A stretch of 12,687 nucleotides of DNA, from the NCBI GenBank assembly GCA_900758315.1, contig CAAERF010000264.1, positions 1 through 12,687 of the forward strand, given 5' to 3'. The DNA comes from an uncultured Oscillospiraceae bacterium. Its GTDB lineage: Bacteria > Bacillota > Clostridia > Oscillospirales > Oscillospiraceae. Positions 7,118 through 12,687 of the stretch are shown here, one piece after another (within the stretch, counting starts at the first letter, position 1; the number at the start of each line of letters is the position of its first letter). The notes beneath the pieces are model-generated. The model ran no database searches. It saw only the letters and a program-made list of their open reading frames with translations, and was not told where the DNA came from. Both the position numbers and the translations under genes were made by a program.

Positions 7118-7122
7118 GGAGG
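7118..7122 (+). promoter_or_regulatory. Ribosome binding site placing the recombinase start at an ACG codon
   Basis: GGAGG is followed after 7 nt by ACG (7130-7132), then the conserved recombinase N-terminus KAVIYARYSS. No ATG, GTG or TTG occurs in frame between the repressor stop at 7106-7108 and 7232. Confidence 0.65.
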
Positions 7123-7129
7123 TGATACT

Positions 7130-8707
7130 ACGAAAGCGGTAATCTATGCCAGATATTCGAGCCATAGCCAAAGGGAAGAATCCATAGAGGGACAGCTTCG
7201 GGAGTGTCACGACTTTGCGCTGAAAAACGGAATGACCATCATCGGTGAGTACTGCGATAAGGCAATCTCAGGAAAGACCGACAATCGACCGAGCTTCCAA
7301 CGGCTCATAAAGGACAGCGAGAAGGGGCAGTTTGAAGCGGTGATAATGTATACCCTTGACCGTTTTGCTCGAAATAGGTACGACTCTGCCATCTACAAAG
7401 CAAAACTGAAAAAGAACGGTGTGCGGGTCTACTATGCCAAACAGCCAATGCCCGACACGCCAGAGGGCATTATCCTTGAGTCCGTGTTGGAGGGGTATGC
7501 CGAGTACTACTCGGAGAACCTGTCACGCAACATCAAACGGGGCATGAAGGAAAACGCATTGCAGTGCATTGCCAACGGTGGAGCCGGTATGCCCTTGGGG
7601 TACACGGTAGGCGAAGACAGAAGGTACAAGATAGACCCCGTTGGAGCAAGAATCGTTCAAGAGATTTTCCAGATGTACGCTGACGGTATGTCGGCTACGC
7701 AAATCATCAACGAGTGCAACAAGCGTGGCTATAAGACCGCACGAGGAAATGCGTTCAACAAAAATAGCCTACGCACCATGTTGAAGAACGACAGGTACAT
7801 AGGCGTATATCGGTTTGCGGATGTCGTGGTGGAGGGTGGTGTCCCGCCCATCATAAGCCGGGAGCTGTTTGACAAGGTTCAAGCTACTCTCAAGCACAAC
7901 TATTCAGCCCGTGCGAGGAACAAGGCCAAGGACGATTACCTTCTCACCGCCAAACTGTTTTGCGGTCACTGCGGCTCCTCCATGGTGGGAGAGAGCGGCA
8001 CTTCAAAGTCTGGAAAGCTCCATCACTACTACAAGTGCATAGAGCGCAAGCGCAAGCACAAGTGTAATAAGGCCGTGGAGAAGAAAGACTGGATGGAGGA
8101 GTTGGTGGTTCGCTTCACTGTCCAAAAAGTGCTGACCGATGAAAACATAGAGCGCATTGCGGTCAAGGCCATGGAGATTATCGAGAAGGAGTCTGCTGAC
8201 ACCACCTATATTGATGGTCTACGAAACGAGCTGAAAGAGGTTAAGAAGAAAATCAAGAACCTCATGACTGCCATCGAGCAAGGGATTATCACTCCGTCCA
8301 CCAAGGAGAGGATGGACGAGCTGGAACTTGAGAAGAACGAGATAGAGGGAAGAATCGCCAGCGAGGAAATGAAAAAGCCACACCTGACGAAAGAGCGCAT
8401 AATGTACTGGCTCTACTCGTTCAAGAGTGGCAATATAGATGATGTCGAGTACAAGCGTAGGGTGATAGACACGCTGGTGAACTCGGTGTATGTCTATGAT
8501 GAAGGGGACAAAGGGAGAAGAATCGTCTTCACCTTCAACATATCAGGGCGAAACACCGCTACGCTCTCGTGTTCGGATATAGCGTGTTTCGCTCCACCAG
8601 TCGAGAGCCTCGACGCGCAAGTCGCGTTCGGGGCTTTTCTTTTTATATGGCTCGGTGTTCGCGTTTATAGCGGGCATCTATTTTGTCGATGTTTCCCATC
8701 AGGCTGA
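7130..8707 (+). CDS. Large serine recombinase (integrase), non-canonical ACG start
   Basis: Large serine recombinases integrate and excise mobile elements through a 5'-phosphoserine link. Counting ACG 7130 as residue 1, the catalytic motif is YARYS with Ser10, then SQREESIEGQ. The resolvase core continues with TLDRFARNRYD (75-85) and SENLSRNIKRGMK, the Recombinase domain, a zinc ribbon (Cys278, Cys281, Cys303, Cys312), a coiled coil (about 350-410) and a C-terminal FNISGRNTATLSCSDIACFAPP. The first ordinary start, ATG 7232, is at residue 35 and would delete the catalytic serine. Either ACG is used, or a T-to-C change at 7131 crippled the gene. After APP the frame continues about 40 codons through a terminator to TGA at 8705-8707, so the natural C-terminus may have been altered. 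Confidence 0.85.
   Translation, partial: TKAVIYARYSSHSQREESIEGQLRECHDFALKNGMTIIGEYCDKAISGKTDNRPSFQRLIKDSEKGQFEAVIMYTLDRFARNRYDSAIYKAKLKKNGVRVYYAKQPMPDTPEGIILESVLEGYAEYYSENLSRNIKRGMKENALQCIANGGAGMPLGYTVGEDRRYKIDPVGARIVQEIFQMYADGMSATQIINECNKRGYKTARGNAFNKNSLRTMLKNDRYIGVYRFADVVVEGGVPPIISRELFDKVQATLKHNYSARARNKAKDDYLLTAKLFCGHCGSSMVGESGTSKSGKLHHYYKCIERKRKHKCNKAVEKKDWMEELVVRFTVQKVLTDENIERIAVKAMEIIEKESADTTYIDGLRNELKEVKKKIKNLMTAIEQGIITPSTKERMDELELEKNEIEGRIASEEMKKPHLTKERIMYWLYSFKSGNIDDVEYKRRVIDTLVNSVYVYDEGDKGRRIVFTFNISGRNTATLSCSDIACFAPPVESLDAQVAFGAFLFIWLGVRVYSGHLFCRCFPSG
8605..8646 (+). terminator. Intrinsic terminator inside the 3' end of the recombinase frame
   Basis: Arms AGCC...ACGCG (8606-8617) and CGCGT...GGCT (8623-8635) form an imperfect GC-rich hairpin followed by TTTTCTTTTT. 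It lies before the recombinase stop codon. Confidence 0.7.
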
Positions 8708-8804
8708 GCCTGGACGCACTTCGCGTTCCGGGCTCAGCTTTTTGTTTTGCCTTTTCACTCACATTTGCAGCAGGCATCTATCTTGTCAGCATTTCCCAGA
8801 TGGG
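8669..8804. repeat. Diverged 36-bp direct repeat with a 100-bp offset
   Basis: Copies at 8669-8704 and 8769-8804 match at 27 of 36 positions by hand count, sharing GGCATCTAT, TTGTC and TTTCCCA. Read in frame they give AGIYFVDVSH and AGIYLVSISQ, so several differences are silent or conservative. It may be a duplicated gene end or an attachment-region repeat. The function is unknown. Confidence 0.6.
8703..8748 (+). terminator. Strong intrinsic terminator downstream of the recombinase
   Basis: GCTGAGCC (8703-8710) pairs with GGCTCAGC (8731-8738), extended by GGA-CGC against GCGTTCC, with a loop near 8718-8722 and then TTTTTGTTTT. The recombinase stop codon lies inside the left arm. Its sequence resembles the hairpin 100 bp upstream. 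Confidence 0.85.
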
Positions 8805-8870
8805 TATTATATGAACGCCTACTTTTTCAAAGGCGGCTTTGCCGTAAGGGTGTGGCTGTGATGTCAACAG

Positions 8871-8921
8871 TAGAGAATGGGCAACAAGATTAGTAGTCTT
8901 GTTCCCCATTCTCTATTTTTT
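8871..8921 (+). terminator. Long hairpin terminator between recombinase and Rex-like genes
   Basis: Arms 8871-8889 and 8897-8915 pair at 18 of 19 positions around a 7-nt loop (TTAGTAG), followed by six T on the plus strand. It would stop rightward transcription from entering the opposing pair. The stop codon of the minus-strand membrane gene (8915-8913) is the end of the right arm. On the minus strand there is no T run. Confidence 0.85.
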
Positions 8922-9497
8922 ACTATTAATCATTCGATTATATATTTCATCAATTTTAGTTAAGAATTCCGTATCTTTACGGCTTTGTTCGTCAATTTCC
9001 GCAACAATAAATTTCAAATTTAACTTCGTTACTCTCAAAAGCATAACTAGAAATTTGATAAATGATATTGATGACAGTGTAGTAAAAACCAAGAAGAAGT
9101 TTGTATATTGAGCAAATATGTTGGGAATAAACACACAAAATGCAATAGTTATAAGAGATTCAAAAATTCCTAATGCAATTACTCCAAATAGTTGGCCTTC
9201 GATTTTATTTTTCAAGATTTCTTCATTAATTTTTGATGCCGAGGTCGCAAAAATCGACCACACACTCACATATATTCCGATCGCAATTGCTAGAAAACTA
9301 ACTATTCCTGAACAGCGATTATCAGAGAAGTAGTACTCTATCGATTGTACTGCATTGGGATAATTCTTTGAAATAGTCATCCAAAGTATACCACATAAAA
9401 TAGTAGTTAGTTCAATCTTAAAATTTCTTTGGAGGAGTATGCCTATATCTTTTATCTTATACCACAGGCCTTTCCTCCCAAGTTTCTTCGATTTCAT
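8913..9497 (-). CDS. Four-helix membrane protein, RexB-like (putative exclusion effector)
   Basis: A roughly 194-residue protein with a basic N-terminus and four membrane segments (numbering from a GTG at 9506: about 31-47, 66-88, 106-131, 136-158), then a charged helical tail on the same side as the N-terminus. The last two helices, GVIALGIFESLITIAFCVFI and SSISFIKFLVMLLRVTKL, resemble my recollection of lambda RexB, which is also a four-helix inner-membrane protein, though shorter (about 144 residues). RexB is proposed to form an ion channel that depolarises infected cells. ATG at 9497 is 5 nt after AGGTGA; GTG 9506 is the alternative. It overlaps the upstream gene by 41 nt, so the two are coupled. 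The homology is a hypothesis from topology, order and motif similarity. Confidence 0.7.
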   Translation of the reverse strand: MKSKKLGRKGLWYKIKDIGILLQRNFKIELTTILCGILWMTISKNYPNAVQSIEYYFSDNRCSGIVSFLAIAIGIYVSVWSIFATSASKINEEILKNKIEGQLFGVIALGIFESLITIAFCVFIPNIFAQYTNFFLVFTTLSSISFIKFLVMLLRVTKLNLKFIVAEIDEQSRKDTEFLTKIDEIYNRMINSKK

Positions 9498-10449
9498 ATT
9501 CTTCACCTATATCAACTACATATTGAAAATGCGTTTGAACCTGATTATAATACTTTTCTCGTTCGTTTCTAAGTATTTCGTCCATATTGTTAAGAATATA
9601 TTCAGAACCGAGCCGTGTGCCTGCAATTGGAAAAGGTATTTTTAATATTGCACTAGAATTTTTGAGCTTTGCTATATCGATTTTTTCAGCTGGACTATTT
9701 CGGTAATTAACTGTGATTTCATGAATACAATTCGAGTCCAAATTTATTGACTGCAAAAGATCCATTAATGCCCCGATATCCAAACTCGCTTTTTTCTTTC
9801 GACCTAATCCAAGCGTCAGTGTAAAAGTGTTTGATTCTAAAGTCTCTTTGGAATAGTCTAGCATAGCTTTTAAATGCTCTTGAATTCCAACATTTTCATG
9901 CTCTTGGCTGGTCAAAAAGTCATTCAAAGGTCTTCCAACATTTAAAGATATAGTTATGCTACGAGCCTCTTGAGCATTTCTTATTTTTTCTAAGGAAATG
10001 TTTCTCATGATAGGAGTTAAGCGGATTTTAAATGTTGCATCAGGAGGAAGATACGAATTAAAATAGTCCTCGATATCATTATCATATGGTCCATCTTGAT
10101 TTGTAGAAATCAATGCAATATTATATCTTTTGTGATAAGCAAAGGAATTAACATCAAACATTTCTTGAGGTATATCAACCAGTTTTTGCGTAGTAGGGTC
10201 ACTTCCGTATGGCTTATTTTTCTCTTTCAACTTTCCGAGCGGTACAACCAGATAGTCACGATTCATTTGATTCCATTCATATGCATGAACTCTCATAATT
10301 TTCCCATTGATTCTTCGAATCACATTTACTGGGGTACGAACAAGAATATCTTCAATCTTTTCCAAAAAAGATATAATGCTTCTGTTTGAAACTTCATCGC
10401 CGTTATTCGATTCAAAAGCAATAGTATACGCCTTCATATAATTTCCCAT
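9457..10449 (-). CDS. RexA-like protein (putative phage-exclusion sensor)
   Basis: A 330-residue soluble protein without membrane segments or common catalytic motifs. The N-terminal MKAYTIAFESNNG then SIISFLEKIEDIL and RRINGKIMRVHAYEWN recall the start of lambda RexA (YRSKNKG, then a HKIDGKTFLFTKTND stretch). The middle NSFAYHKRYNIALIS, GPYDNDIEDYF (120-130) and IRLTPIMRN (142-150) recall RexA PSFLFVEGDTIGFAR, GPTTSDLTDFL and IEPLMRG, at similar spacing. RexA is the DNA-binding sensor that triggers RexB. These matches are from memory, not an alignment. ATG at 10449 has a G-rich GGGGGGAC site 6 nt upstream; ATG 10437 is possible. It is AT-rich compared with the phage genes, has its own promoter and is followed by the overlapping membrane gene, the same order as rexA-rexB. 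Confidence 0.7.
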   Translation of the reverse strand: MGNYMKAYTIAFESNNGDEVSNRSIISFLEKIEDILVRTPVNVIRRINGKIMRVHAYEWNQMNRDYLVVPLGKLKEKNKPYGSDPTTQKLVDIPQEMFDVNSFAYHKRYNIALISTNQDGPYDNDIEDYFNSYLPPDATFKIRLTPIMRNISLEKIRNAQEARSITISLNVGRPLNDFLTSQEHENVGIQEHLKAMLDYSKETLESNTFTLTLGLGRKKKASLDIGALMDLLQSINLDSNCIHEITVNYRNSPAEKIDIAKLKNSSAILKIPFPIAGTRLGSEYILNNMDEILRNEREKYYNQVQTHFQYVVDIGEEYEIEETWEERPVV

Positions 10450-10484
10450 TCTTGTCCCCCCACTTTTGATAAGATATTTAATAT

Positions 10485-10513
10485 ATTATATCATGAGGGA
10501 ATATGTAGTACAA
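10485..10513 (-). promoter_or_regulatory. Promoter of the Rex-like gene pair
   Basis: On the minus strand TTGTAC (10513-10508), a 17-nt spacer and TATAAT (10490-10485) lie upstream of the 330-residue gene, with initiation near 10478 and a leader of about 30 nt. Confidence 0.75.
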
Positions 10514-10551
10514 TGGCGATGTTGGCAGCATATTGCAAACACCGCCATTGT
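10510..10551. repeat. Inverted repeat overlapping the Rex-like promoter -35 box
   Basis: ACAATGGCGATGTT (10510-10523) is the inverse of AACACCGCCATTGT (10538-10551) with one mismatch, around a 14-nt loop. There is no T run on either side, so a terminator is unlikely. Overlap with the -35 box (10508-10513) suggests an operator. Confidence 0.55.
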
Positions 10552-10582
10552 AACCTTCACTTGTCTTTACTAATCTACTTTC

Positions 10583-10735
10583 TTATGTATTTTTTACCGC
10601 ATAATACTTCCGAATCTCTGGCACTAAAAACCTTGCAAAAGATTCTATGATAGACTGCGAAAGCTCAATGTCATAATCACTCCGCAAAGGCTTATTATTT
10701 ATCTTGGTATGAGTTTCTTGATATTCAATTTTCAA
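10583..10735 (-). pseudogene. Small mobile-element ORF remnant
   Basis: This 50-codon frame, with a poor TTG start, reads KIEYQETHTKINNKPLRSDY, then DIELSQSIIESFARFLVPEI and RKYYAVKNT. The middle is coherent amphipathic helix, of the type seen in small proteins of phages and conjugative elements, but the usual charged C-terminal extension is missing and there is no good ribosome site. Upstream codons in the same frame (SAVNAVGRNRRKKF) also look protein-like back to a stop. I read it as a truncated remnant; its original function is not recognised. Confidence 0.4.
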
Positions 10736-10850
10736 GATGCAAAATTTCTTTCTACGGTTTCGTCCGACAGCATTTACCGCTGATGGATGTTACGCAAGAA
10801 AGGTCGTAACGGCATGTTTGGCAAGCGTTACCGTTGGAAAGGGAATGTGG

Positions 10851-11091
10851 TTAATCCAAATGGAACTGAAAGATGACCGCCACCCATTTGCTTTCCAGCC
10901 GCTGGTTATAGATTGTAGTCGAGGTGGAGCCGGCAGATGCCCAAGGAATCAAAGCATGTCCGCATAGACAACACGGCCATGTAGCCGGAATAATGCCGAA
11001 CCACCCGTGCTACTGCGTCAGGATCGCCATTGACTGCGGCGGTAATCACCGCCCTTGCTTCACATTGCTGAATCGTTCCGCACAGGTCCCC
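10851..11091 (-). pseudogene. Frameshifted conjugative-element HTH-type protein remnant
   Basis: One frame (to the stop at 10906-10908) reads CEARAVITAAVNGDPDAVAR, then VVRHYSGYMAVLSMRTCFDS. This matches the pattern of the small helix-turn-helix-domain proteins of Tn916-like and clostridial conjugative elements (I.AA.NGD..A...VL.HY.GYI..LS.R). A second frame (to 10851) then carries the expected end, NQRLESKWVAVIFQF, resembling their RRRLE.KL...L.F terminus. The two halves are therefore out of frame with each other and the gene is broken. No intact start codon is visible in the first frame. Pattern-based recognition only. Confidence 0.6.
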
Positions 11092-11173
11092 TCAGAATAG
11101 CTGGCCATCCGGCAGACTTCTCCGAAGGTATCCCTTCCCCGATATGTCCATATACGCCGAATGCTTTCTTCAT
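11060..11173 (-). other. Short ORF with good ribosome site, fate unclear (37 residues)
   Basis: ATG at 11173 follows AAAGGAG with about 9 nt spacing and starts MKKAFGVYGHIGEG. Partway along, another frame becomes more protein-like (TFGEVCRMASYSEGTCAERF), which suggests a frameshift. It is probably the beginning of a broken gene belonging to the remnant that follows. Not recognised. Confidence 0.3.
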
Positions 11174-11219
11174 AAGGACACGCTCCTTTCGGTTTCCCCG
11201 GTTATCGGATAAAACGGAT

Positions 11220-11531
11220 TTACGGCCGGTGTGGAGGTGCTTTCCAGCGCCAACCGATAAGCGGCCTCTTCTTCCAGAGTTCGACCATGTTTGTGTGATT
11301 AACCGTTGTTCCATCCTTTTGGAACGTGCCGCGCAACTACATGATATAGGTTCCAGCCTTAGCCAGCATATCATCCGTCAGGATGACCCCAATCCCTGTT
11401 TTCATGGGTTGCAATCGAGTGATGTTGAGATCACCCCCTGCCTGTACCAGCATGTCCCAATCCCACCCATCGGGTATATCGCCGCTGACGGTCAATGTTG
11501 CGCTGCCATTGTCATGCTGATGGGCGATCAT
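11220..11531 (-). pseudogene. Phage tail-associated protein with premature TAG
   Basis: The frame starts MIAHQHDNGSATLTVSGDIP and continues GWDWDMLVQAGGDLNITRLQ, PMKTGIGVILTDDMLAKAGT, YIM, then TAG at 11339-11337, then LRGTFQKDGTTVNHTN and a stop at 11220. It resembles small proteins in clostridial prophage tail/baseplate regions with the pattern EGDIPEGWDWDLLVQ, IIRLTPMEGGVG and YTLQLRGT...HTN. The TAG stands where that pattern has Gln (CAG), so one C-to-T change explains it. The last 25 or so residues (WKKRPLIGWRWKAPPHRP) do not look native, suggesting further decay. ATG overlaps the stop of the preceding frame as ATGA. Confidence 0.6.
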
Positions 11532-11649
11532 CTCCCCCGATGCTTTACGTCCAGTCTTTCCATTCGATCATTTTCTGCTTCCATCTGTCGCAATTCGGTG
11601 ATTAAGTTTTGTCGATAACCTCTGTTGGGTTACCCTTCCCTTCTGCCAT
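11528..11649 (-). pseudogene. Frameshifted small phage protein upstream of the tail remnant
   Basis: MAEGKGNPTEVIDKT (ATG 11649, stop at 11602) is followed in a shifted frame by NLITELRQMEAENDRMERLD, ending at a TGA that overlaps the start of the next remnant. Joined, they would make a short charged coiled-coil protein. One indel near 11605 would restore a single frame. Function not recognised. Confidence 0.4.
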
Positions 11650-11763
11650 CCCGGTCTTTCTTTCACTTTTTTCTTTTAGGAGCAAATAGAGCGCCTCTTG
11701 ATTCACAAGGCAAGGACGTTCGGGCCAGATACGGCAGAAGTGGTGCCCCGGCAACACATAGAA

Positions 11764-11796
11764 AAATCGCCCTCGAAACGGAGGGCGATTTCCTGA
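11764..11796 (-). terminator. Intrinsic terminator reading leftward
   Basis: Perfect 11-bp arms AAATCGCCCTC (11764-11774) and GAGGGCGATTT (11781-11791) surround a 6-nt loop. On the minus strand the stem is followed by TTTTT. It could end the transporter transcript coming from the right, or mark the edge of the mobile DNA. Confidence 0.75.
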
Positions 11797-12099
11797 ACTC
11801 GATGCTTTAGAGGAGATGGCGCACAGAATTCCAACCCCCAAATCTCCCTTTATGTTTCTACAAACATGGCGGTATAGGAAAGCTGGAAGGCACTTTCTCC
11901 TCTTTCTAAGGAAAAAAGCATTGTATGGATACAAAAGGGCATTTCTGCCGGAAGCACGAACCAGAACGTCCCGCTCTGGAAACGGCTTTATCCCTTATTG
12001 AAACGTTTTTTCAAGGTGTTCTCTTTTTACGAAACGGAGACATGAAAAGTTTAAGATAGAAAGGCCGTCCATTTTGGCTCGTTCAATCGTGTCGGAACA
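11792..12099. other. Gene-free stretch
   Basis: No frame here combines a ribosome site with a recognisable or compositionally plausible protein. Short weak inverted repeats occur (CCAGA...TCTGG near 11960-11980, TTGAAA...TTTCAA near 11997-12015). It appears to be the untranslated 3' side of the transporter gene. Confidence 0.5.
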
Positions 12100-12687
12100 T
12101 CATCCTTCCTTTTGGCAATTTTCCAAAGGCGAGCATTCTTGGACGGGTTCTGCAATTTGCCGCAGAGCTTTTTTGAATTGGAAGGTAAAAAGAACCGCTG
12201 TAAAACTGACGGCAAAGAAATCTGCAACCGGTTCCGCCATATACACCGCTGTGGTTTGATTGGACGAGAACAGCAGCGGCAGAAGATAGATTAGAGGGAT
12301 CAACAGAATGAATTTGCGCATCACCGCGACCAAAATAGAGGCTTTTGCATTTCCCAGGGATGTAAATGTCATCTGGCAGGCAATCTGTACGCCAAACAGC
12401 AGCAGGCAGGCCATATAAATGCGCAGGGCGGTCCCTGTGAACTCCAGCAGGGCAGCGTCCGAGGTAAACATGGCGGCAAACCCCTGCGGGAACAGCATCA
12501 CAAGCGCCCAGAGCAAGGTGGAATAACACAGGCTGGCCTTCAACAGCAGCTTAAAGGCCGCCTTCACCCGCCCGGCGTTTTTGGCGCCGTAGTTGTAGCT
12601 GATGATCGGCTGCGCCCCCTGTCCAAGGCCCTGTAGGGGGAGCATTGCAAACTGCATGACACTGGTTAAGATCGTCATGGCGCCGAC
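12100..12687 (-). CDS. MATE-family multidrug efflux transporter, partial (5' end outside window)
   Basis: The C-terminal 195 codons of a MATE transporter, which exports drugs or toxic cations using a Na+ or H+ gradient. The frame is open to the right edge. Near its visible start is PLQGLGQGAQPIISYNYGA, the conserved loop of the second MATE half, then RVKAAFKLLLKASLCYS and further membrane segments (TLLWALVMLFPQGFAAMF, IYMACLLLFGVQIACQM, ILVAVMRKFILLIPLIYLLP, PVADFFAVSFTAVLFTFQF). It ends in a short charged tail (EPVQECSPLENCQKEG). Probably a chromosomal host gene outside the mobile element, since it is GC-richer than the adjacent cargo and unrelated to phage functions. A MepA/NorM-type assignment is only approximate. 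Confidence 0.88.
   Translation of the reverse strand, partial: VGAMTILTSVMQFAMLPLQGLGQGAQPIISYNYGAKNAGRVKAAFKLLLKASLCYSTLLWALVMLFPQGFAAMFTSDAALLEFTGTALRIYMACLLLFGVQIACQMTFTSLGNAKASILVAVMRKFILLIPLIYLLPLLFSSNQTTAVYMAEPVADFFAVSFTAVLFTFQFKKALRQIAEPVQECSPLENCQKEG

Noticed and set aside
6587..7210. 207-codon open frame on the minus strand opposite the repressor
   Set aside because: It runs through the switch region and antisense to a clear XRE repressor, with no ribosome site or domain.
8669..8804. Direct repeat as attL/attR core of the integrase
   Set aside because: Large serine integrases leave short identical cores; these copies are 75% identical and only 100 bp apart, so they cannot bound the element.
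8655..8861. 68-codon plus-strand open frame after the recombinase
   Set aside because: It spans the strong terminator hairpin at 8703-8748 and lacks a ribosome site; only short segments within it look protein-like.
10737..10967. 76-codon plus-strand open frame near the cassette promoter
   Set aside because: It lies opposite the broken HTH-type gene and small ORF remnant and has no ribosome site.
11055..11618. 187-codon plus-strand open frame in the remnant region
   Set aside because: It is antisense to fragments whose sequences match known mobile-element patterns; Pro/Cys/His-rich composition is typical of a shadow.
11602..11934. 110-codon minus-strand open frame
   Set aside because: Its first part crosses the intrinsic terminator at 11764-11791 and lacks a ribosome site; only the last 15 codons or so look like part of a real (broken) gene.

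Overview
The window looks like the lysogeny-control and early-replication end of a temperate phage (or phage-like integrative element) in a Clostridia-type Firmicute, plus a cargo module and flanking chromosome. Evidence for the host group: near-perfect AGGAGG ribosome sites before most genes, consensus TTGACA/TATAAT promoters, a large serine recombinase of the clostridial type, and phage genes resembling those of gut Clostridia. No tRNA, rRNA or CRISPR array was seen.

Positions 1-6472 (minus strand) hold one tightly packed early operon, read leftward from a consensus promoter at 6641-6669. Its order is: a small HTH regulator, a 58-residue protein, a membrane-anchored lytic transglycosylase, a Holliday-junction-resolvase-like nuclease, an SF2 helicase, a family B DNA polymerase joined in frame to an Erf-type single-strand annealing protein, a YqaJ-type exonuclease, and an unidentified gene running off the left edge. 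Together they supply a replication/recombination kit: polymerase, helicase, exonuclease with annealase, and junction nuclease. The Erf part has its own perfect internal ribosome site, so it is probably also made alone.

Positions 6473-6718 are the switch region. Two strong promoters face each other, so their transcripts overlap, and GAATT-containing repeats that could be operators lie around them. Rightward come a CI-like XRE repressor (6719-7108) and a large serine recombinase (about 7130-8707). The recombinase has ACG where its start codon should be, and its frame runs through an intrinsic terminator. The 8600-8920 stretch holds three strong hairpins and a diverged direct repeat with a 100-bp offset.

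Positions 8913-10449 (minus strand) are visibly AT-rich, with their own promoter, and encode two overlapping genes: a 330-residue soluble protein followed by a roughly 194-residue protein with four membrane segments. Gene order, topology and short recalled motifs suggest a Gram-positive relative of the lambda RexA/RexB phage-exclusion pair. This is the most interesting item here.

Positions 10583-11650 (minus strand) are a graveyard of frameshifted or nonsense-mutated mobile-element genes: a conjugative-element HTH protein, a phage tail-associated protein and small ORFs. Positions 11792-12099 show no gene. A MATE-family efflux transporter, probably chromosomal, enters from the right edge (12100-12687).
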